Below are positions 58,210 to 64,000 of a DNA stretch of 64,000 nucleotides, one piece after another; the stretch's first letter is position 1, and each line of letters starts with the position of its first letter. Made by a program: the position numbers and the translations under genes. The notes beneath the pieces were generated by a model that did not search any database, had not been told where the DNA came from, and worked only from the letters and a program-made list of their open reading frames with translations. This stretch comes from Gracilaria gracilis (lineage: Eukaryota > Rhodophyta > Florideophyceae > Gracilariales > Gracilariaceae). The stretch covers positions 496,001 through 560,000 of the forward strand of contig JARGSG010000227.1 of NCBI GenBank assembly GCA_030374805.1, given 5' to 3'.

Positions 58210-58980
58210 TACGACGGAGTCGGTTTGTAAGACCGAGGCCACCCATCACGCCAGGCGTAGGAAGGTAAACCAGAAGCTGGAATCCGTGTAAACGGTGCTT
58301 GCGTATCCTCAGATGAGGCGGTGTTCCACAGGGATGGCAAGTGTAGACAGGTGTCAGCACGAGCCCCGGGTCGCGGAGAACAACCAAGAAAAGGGGAAAG
58401 AAGAAAAGGGAAGTCATGAGAGTAACGGAGAGGGACGAAGAAGCCGGGCAAATCCTTATACAAGGCGAACGCGACAAATAGCGATGTAATACTCACACAA
58501 TTGGGTTCGTTTGGTTGACGCAGGGCAGATAGACGGTCCGTATGCTACGGGATATCCCTCCGAGGAGGAGTTAAATACCGCCGAAGGCGAAGAGTCTGGA
58601 GCCAACCCTGGTTGGGGAGATTTACTTAGTGGCGGGGCCCAGTTGCCCCGATACTATACAGGGTGTAGCTAACCTCCCGTACAGTACGGCATATACTACA
58701 ATAATCTAGAATACTCCCATAAAGGGTCCATAACTACCAGCAATGCTGTGCCAACCTCTTGGACTCTGCCGTGTCCCACGTGTCCCATCCACCAACGTGG
58801 CCATCGTATGTCGTCATAATTAACCTAGCTGACATGTCGGAAAAATAACTAAGTCGCGGGAATCCCTCAAAAAAAGCGTTGCACTTCAAAGCCCGCTGGA
58901 ACCACCTGCCCGGTGTAACTGGACGGAAGAGCGAACAGACCTACGGGCGAAGCGATGTGTTATACCTTCGATGTCCGTAG
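58210..58980. other. Spacer between plus-strand hypothetical frames
   Basis: No gene. GC-rich with short direct motifs; it could contain an LTR or intron of the plus-strand unit, but nothing defines it. Confidence 0.3.
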
Positions 58981-60894
58981 GAGAAGATCTTTCACGAGGC
59001 GTTGCAGCGTTTGTTTCATTGTTGCTCATCCGAGAAGGACATGAATCCGCTCGGGTTGGTGATGTTCCAACCGCCGTACGACAAGTTTTACTGGCTGGAA
59101 CGTCAACGGTGGGGAAGTAATGCCGCAACGGAGGCGAGAATCCGAGCGTCCCATGGTTTCCTGTACAGTTGGCATAACGCCGAGTTCTTCGACGTTCCTA
59201 CTAATCGCCAATCGGACTTGTATTGCTACATAAACTAAGTGTGGACCAGCCTCTATGTGTCCCGCAACTTATCCGTACCGCCTCCGTCCATGTTGGCTTA
59301 CCAATCAGAAGAGCTCCTCAAAGGTTCACCCATACAGGGTGTTGTCCGTCAGGTCGTATACGCCGAGTGGGCAGTGATGGCCTTCATGGCGATTCTCCAG
59401 GCGGCGCACTAAAGTATCGAGGTCTTCACCCGTGCGGGAGACGATCTTCTATACCATAAAGACGGTCAAACCAAGTATGGGCGGTTGTTTCCGATGCCGT
59501 ACAAACTGGTATCGATCCTGGCCGATATGGGACTCCAGAACGTTCTCCCTGGCACCGTGTTTTCTCCGCAAATCGGTGAGAAGCTGCTGCAATACTCGTT
59601 GGAGACCGATTGGGACAACACTCTCCGGGGTTCTTGTGGTACGACTACTACTCCAATACGTTCCCGGCGATGCCTTCGACAGGATCGGTAGCGACGCCGA
59701 TCACTCCTGTCCTGAAGGGTCCGGAGAGTCTTCCCCCTGGCCCTTCAAAACCGTTCCGGACTTCTTCCCGCATGGGTTCATGGCGCAAAACTTCGAGGAC
59801 TTGGCGCCACTGCCGACTCCGATGGTTACATCCGTTGAGGCGAAGGCCGTTGTGGATGCAAAAGTACAGGCAAGATCCGGTCGGAAGTCTCGGGACAAAT
59901 CCGGTTTCGCCATTGAGGACGGCGCCAGCCCGCATTCGGACGGTTATACGCACAAGGCCTTCGTGGCTCTCCAGGCGGCTTGTATTCCGTTCGGGAAGAG
60001 GAGCCTGCGACGCTTCAGGACGCCCTGTTGGCGGCCCGAGCATGGATGCGCCGTGCGGTCGACGCCGAGACTGCTCCCCGTGAGCAGACTCAGGCGCAGC
60101 TTAACCTGCTCGGTTACCTCCGGGCCAACTCTTTATTGGTCCTGGCGTCTTACGAGAAGTCCGTGACAGCTGGTCGGGGTATGGCGCCCCGTGTGGATGG
60201 AGCGCCGATGTCGACGTTCGCGCCCCCATTGGAGGAGCTGGTGACCAAATCCTATGAGAGCATAGCGCAACAAGTCGATGCGGAGCGCATCGTCAACCAT
60301 GTCATTAAGAACATGCGCCAAGCGGCGAAGTTCTTCTTTAAGGGCGTCGAGCTGATTGCGCCCTATGTTCCGCCCGGGGAAGAGCCTGAAAGTGAAGGCC
60401 AGTCCGGTGACGGTGCAGGTCCGAGCGGTACGAAAGCGGCTCCCGAAGGCGACACTCCGCAGGAGGAGGTAGCGCAGGCCGTCGGGGATGTTCCCATGTC
60501 ATCTTCAGGCGGAGATCAAGAGGGCAAGGAGACCGTCACGGTTGAAGAGAACCTCATAAAGCCGGCGAGTGCGCCCGCAAGCCAATCGGGCAGTAAGTCG
60601 GGTGGAAAGAAGAAGGTCGTGGCCACTTCGCCGTGGCCTGGGACCGCCTCGGCGTTCCAGCCGACGAAGACTGGTTCGGGCTCGCGTGGTGGTTCCGCTG
60701 CGGGCTGTAGTACCTCTCCGTGGGGTACTCGTGGGCACGGTATTACGAAGCCCGGTTGGAAGAAGACTACTTATTTAGCCGTGCGTGCTTGTAGCTTCTT
60801 TCTCCTAAGTAGACTTGTGATTGTTTGTGATGAACTGTGGGCTAATAGCATGTTGTTCTGCGTGTGCAGGTTTCTAGAAGGCGGCGTTTTGTAA
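58981..60894 (+). pseudogene. Decayed unknown plus-strand protein
   Basis: About 630 codons of coherent protein-like sequence spread over three frames. Frame 1 runs from 58981 (KIFHEALQRL, PLGLVMFQPPYDKFYWLERQ, AYQSEELLKGSPIQGVVRQV), with TAA at 59236 and near 59410, to KYGRLFPMPYKLVSILADMG. A frame change near 59630 leads to FLWYDYYSNTFPAMPS, and another near 59750 to FMAQNFEDLAPLPTPMVTSV. A last change near 59980 leads to an intact 304-codon end with LQDALLAARAWMRRAVDAET, a helical stretch, and a Ser/Gly/Lys-rich tail. No family recognised; the architecture (folded core, polar Gly/Ser tail) is gag- or coat-like. It is antisense to and downstream of gypsy element 2 pol. Confidence 0.45.
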
Positions 60895-61049
60895 AAATCG
60901 AAAAGTAATTGGCCAATAGGCGTTCGTTGGTGGCCGTTTGCTGCCCAATGATAACCTAGTGGCGGCGCCTTTTGGTTTCCCGTCACGGTTCACCGCTTGC
61001 GTGCCAGTAAGTACGATTTCGGATCTCCGATCTGCGCCTTTCTCCTTCC

Positions 61050-63790
61050 TTAAGGTGTGGCCGCTACCGAAAGGTTTCGGCGACACCAACAGCGTGCGAT
61101 GAAGTGTTGGGGGATGGGTTGCGGCGGTTCGAAAGTATCCTGATCGGTAAGGTATCCGTGACATCGTACGCGGTATTCTTGTCCGTTCGGGGTGTCGCGA
61201 TGGTCGACGACGGGTTCTACCACGCCCGGAACTGTTCCGGGCGTTGGGGTAGCTTGGCTGTTGACGGTTTCGTCTGCGTACGGTCCTTCAGGGTGGGCAG
61301 CAACGGTGCTGCGTGTCCGTTTGGAAGTAACCGGTGTGGTTGTTCGATTTGCAGTTGGGACTTTTGTCACTCTGTCAATACTGACAGTGTTGTGAATACC
61401 GTCTTCGTTCAGGGTGACTGTAGCGTCGTTGCGGATACAACCCTAAACGGGCCAACCCTCCTCGGTAATAGCTTCCGATACGTACGTTCCTGATCCGTAA
61501 GGTCCTCCTCCGTGTTCTGTACTCCAGTCGGTCAACAAAAACTTCTTCTCCGGGTGTATAGCTAGGCGTGTACCGTACGGACTTATCGAATTTTTCTTTA
61601 TAGCGTTGTTGGGCACGGGTTAATTTAGTCCGAGCGGTCTGCAGCGTGGCCTGTAGGAGTTTGAGCGTATATTGTTTTAACCGAGCGGCCGTGGGCTGTG
61701 TGGGCGTAGTGGGGTCCAAGGGCGTACTGGGTTCCTCCAACAGGACGCTTGGGGGTTTGCGCGTTAACGCAACATCGAACGGTGCGGTGACAAGAGACCG
61801 ATGGACCTGTAGGTTGTCGCCGTACGTAAGTGGTTGAAAATATGCGTGCCAAGTGTTCTGGTGATCCGCTACGTAGTGGCCTAACCTTTCCACGAGTGTC
61901 TTGTTACACCGTTCGGCCTGACCATTCGTCTGCGGATGGTACGCGGTCGTTAGTACGTGTTTGGGTCCCAAAGCCGTGCATAAAGTCTCAAAGAACTTGG
62001 AGACGAATTGTGGTTCGTAATCGGTTAGCAGATAGTTGGGGATTCCGTACGGATAAACCCAGTTCTCCAGGAAGGCCTTCGCCACTGCAGGAGCTGTGGT
62101 TGACCGCATGGGGATAGAACGAGCTATCTTACTAAACCGATCGGTTATAACCAGTATGTACTGGTAACCGTTTACGGACTTCGTGAATGGACCGACGATG
62201 TCCATCGCGACGAATTCCAGCGGACCGGCGGCGGGGAACAGCTTCAACACCTTCTGCGACTTGAATTGTGTCCCCTTAGTCGCCGGGTATGTGCGACAGT
62301 CCCGTACGGTCTGGAATACATCATTTTCCATATGCGGCCAGTAGAAGTCTTGACGAAGACTTTCATACATCCAAGTGAAGCCCGGATGGCCGACCAGACG
62401 GAAGTAGTGTGCCAAGCAGAGGACGCCTGCCTGCATTGATGCAGGTACGACCTTCTGAATGGCACCGTTTAGTGGGGCTTTGCGCACGATAAGTCCGTTT
62501 CGGTCAATTTCGAACAGAGTGACACCGTTGCCGATGTCTTTCCGTGCGGACTCACAGAAAGGGTCATCTGCTTGAGCTCGTACCAGCTCTTCGACCGTGA
62601 CCGGAACGATATTGCTTTCCTCCGAGCTGACAGCAAGCACCTCGGGTATGTTAGCAGATTTCCGTTCGGGCGTTGGCCAGTCGACGCAAACGTCACTGTA
62701 CTCCTCACCGTCAACGGTAATGTTGGTGATGAGGTAGCCATCATCCGTACGGTCATTCACTAGCAAGCAGGGGACCTCCTTGTCCAGTGGGGCATCGACT
62801 TTGCCTTCCGTCTGGATCCGAGAAAGGGCATCAGCCGCTTGGTGCTTGATACCCGGGCGGTGGACGACATCGAAGTCGTACTCCATGAGTCGCAACCGCC
62901 ACCTAGCCAGTCGTCCTTAAGCGTCTGCAAGGTTCAGTATCCACCTCAAGGAGTGGTGATCCGTTCGGACTGTGAACCTCTGACCTTCCAGGTACAGACG
63001 GAGGTGCAGTATGGCCCAGACGACCGCAAGGCATTCCCGTTCGGTAGTTGAGTATTGCCGTCCGGTCTTGGATAGAGAGTGGCTCCAGTAACCGATGGGT
63101 AATAAGCCTACGTCCAGTTGCTTCTGTAGCAGGGTGCATCCTACCTGTCAGTCGCATGCATCCGTATCCAGAACGTACGGGTACCCTTGACGGAGAATGG
63201 CTAAAAAGGGCGGGCGTATCAGTCTCTGGCGTAACTCGTGGAAGACTTCGTATTCCGTATCGGTTAATGTCTCGAACTTCGTGGGTTGCCCCTTTTCCAA
63301 CTTGTGGTTCAGTGGAGCCGCAATTCGGGCGAAGTTCGCGACGACCCGGCGGAAGACGTTACAGAGCCCCAAGAACGATCGGAGCTCCGTCCGTGTCGTA
63401 CGCGGTCTAGTCTGCTTGATAGCGTTTTGTGTCCTAAGAGACACTTGTGGCTTGCCCGGTCGGATAATGTGGCCTAGATAGTCCACCGTGCCACTAAAGA
63501 AGTAGCACTTGTCCAGTCGCAGAGTAACACCAGCCGAACGAAGCATATGCAGTATGGTCCGCACAAGGTCATAATGCTCTTCAACCGTCTGGGAATAGAT
63601 GATTACGTCATCAAGGTATACCAGTGCGTTCTGCCATTTCACCCTTGAAAGTATGATATCGAGAGCACGGTGGAAAGTAGCCCGTGCGTTCTTGAGTTCG
63701 AACGGCGTTCTCCGATAACGGTACAGTCCCATGTGCGACGTGAACGTCGTTTTGTCCCGGTCGTCCTCGTCCATTTCGGTCTGCCATCTT
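61050..63790 (-). pseudogene. pol: Ty3/gypsy element 2 pol with chromodomain
   Basis: It begins inside the reverse transcriptase (WQTEMDEDDRDKTTFTSHMG) and has catalytic YLDDV and RNase H LDTDACD, then TGA at 63148, TDHHSLRWIL, TAA near 62918 and ADALSRIQTEG. The integrase zinc domain reads HYFRLVGHPGFTWMYESL then CRTY, where the second Cys of HHCC is Tyr. The DDE core is present (MDIVGPF, LTDYEPQF, HPQTNGQAERCNKTL). Two frame changes near 61480 and 61430 pass through RKLLPRRVGPFRVVS (GPY/F module) and TLNEDGIHNTVSIDRVTK. A chromodomain at 61086-61223 (VEPVVDHRDTPNGQEYRVRC, HGYLTDQDTFEP) identifies a chromovirus. The gene is dead. Confidence 0.85.
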
Positions 63791-63837
63791 CATCTTCATT
63801 TTCATCTTCATCTTCTTCGTCAGACTCATCTTCATCG
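63785..63837. repeat. Imperfect 6-bp microsatellite (CATCTT)n
   Basis: It encodes an Asp/Glu run on the minus strand and marks the point where gypsy element 2 homology starts. Confidence 0.85.
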
Positions 63838-63971
63838 TCTGTAGCTTCTGCGTCCTCGTAGCGCCTGTTTTCGTTGATAGCGAGATCACGCGATTGTTCC
63901 AGGACACGTTCTTTGGTTGTCATGGGTGGCGGAGGCGGAGCACGAGCACCAACCTGACGCAAACCAACCAA
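63790..63971 (-). CDS. Acidic protein, partial
   Basis: Minus-strand frame reading in from the right edge: a PPPPPMTTKERVLEQSRDLA stretch then an Asp/Glu run. It may be the end of a gag-like frame of the element lying beyond 64000. It runs into the reverse transcriptase of element 2 in a different frame. Confidence 0.3.
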
Positions 63972-64000
63972 CTCCGCGGCTCGGGACTCGGGATCTTGAC

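Noticed and set aside
58490..58860. Plus-strand LTR before the unknown gag-like gene
   Set aside because: No second copy, no clear TG...CA ends or primer-binding site could be shown.
2048..63790. Stop-codon reassignment to explain the many in-frame stops
   Set aside because: TAA, TAG and TGA all interrupt frames, all also end intact frames, and frameshifts accompany them; ordinary decay explains this.
2048..63790. RIP-like C-to-T mutation as the cause of the stops
   Set aside because: Some stops need other changes, for example Tyr to TAA at 42060 and Glu to TAG at 45707, so no single mutation type fits.

Overview
The window looks like nuclear DNA of a eukaryote. It carries spliceosomal-type GT...AG introns, fragments of eukaryotic housekeeping genes (WDR82/Swd2, RRP5, DHX16/PRP2), a SET domain, a chromodomain, hAT, piggyBac and Tnp2-type transposases and two Ty3/gypsy retroelements. 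A DUF1350-family gene (known mainly from cyanobacteria and plastid-bearing eukaryotes) and a ketopantoate-reductase-like gene suggest a photosynthetic host. A red alga is plausible, since most genes read without introns, but this is inference only. There are no bacterial operons, rRNA or tRNA genes that I can support.

Layout. 2.0-6.4 kb: a Tnp2-like transposase gene (minus) with a divergent basic partner gene (plus). 7.7-10.3 kb: decayed WDR82 and RRP5 copies. 10.3-15.3 kb: gypsy element 1, cut off inside its integrase and joined directly to RRP5. 16.0-19.5 kb: hAT remnant, DHX16 fragment, DUF1350 pseudogene and an unknown repeat-containing gene. 21.0-23.2 kb: piggyBac transposase with a convergent P2RX7-tail-like gene. 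23.7-30.0 kb: element A, a transposase and a convergent accessory gene. 30.4-33.7 kb: a gene fusing a beta-class DNA methyltransferase to a SET domain. 33.9-35.5 kb: palindromic hairpins and a 122-bp tandem array. 35.8-39.6 kb: an intact gene with a ParB-like motif, then a 2OG-Fe(II)-dioxygenase-like gene. 39.8-40.6 kb: an intact reductase-like gene. 41.2-45.7 kb: two inverted coiled-coil paralogues. 46.1-47.6 kb: second hairpin cluster. 48.0-53.6 kb: element B, a diverged inverted relative of A. 54.2-55.3 kb: a duplicated intron-rich segment with repeated AG|GTA junctions. 57.8-60.9 kb: unknown plus-strand coding remnants, antisense to gypsy element 2 (61.0-63.8 kb), which carries a chromodomain.

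Most long frames are broken by one to four scattered stop codons of all three kinds and by a few frameshifts, so the window reads as a graveyard of mobile elements and captured gene copies. The few unbroken frames (ParB-like gene, reductase-like gene, Tnp2 partner) stand out. The most interesting group is the 30.4-39.6 kb block. There a DNA methyltransferase-SET fusion is divergent from ParB-like and dioxygenase-like genes across a hairpin- and repeat-rich region. This looks like a mobile or selfish unit carrying chromatin- and DNA-modifying enzymes.
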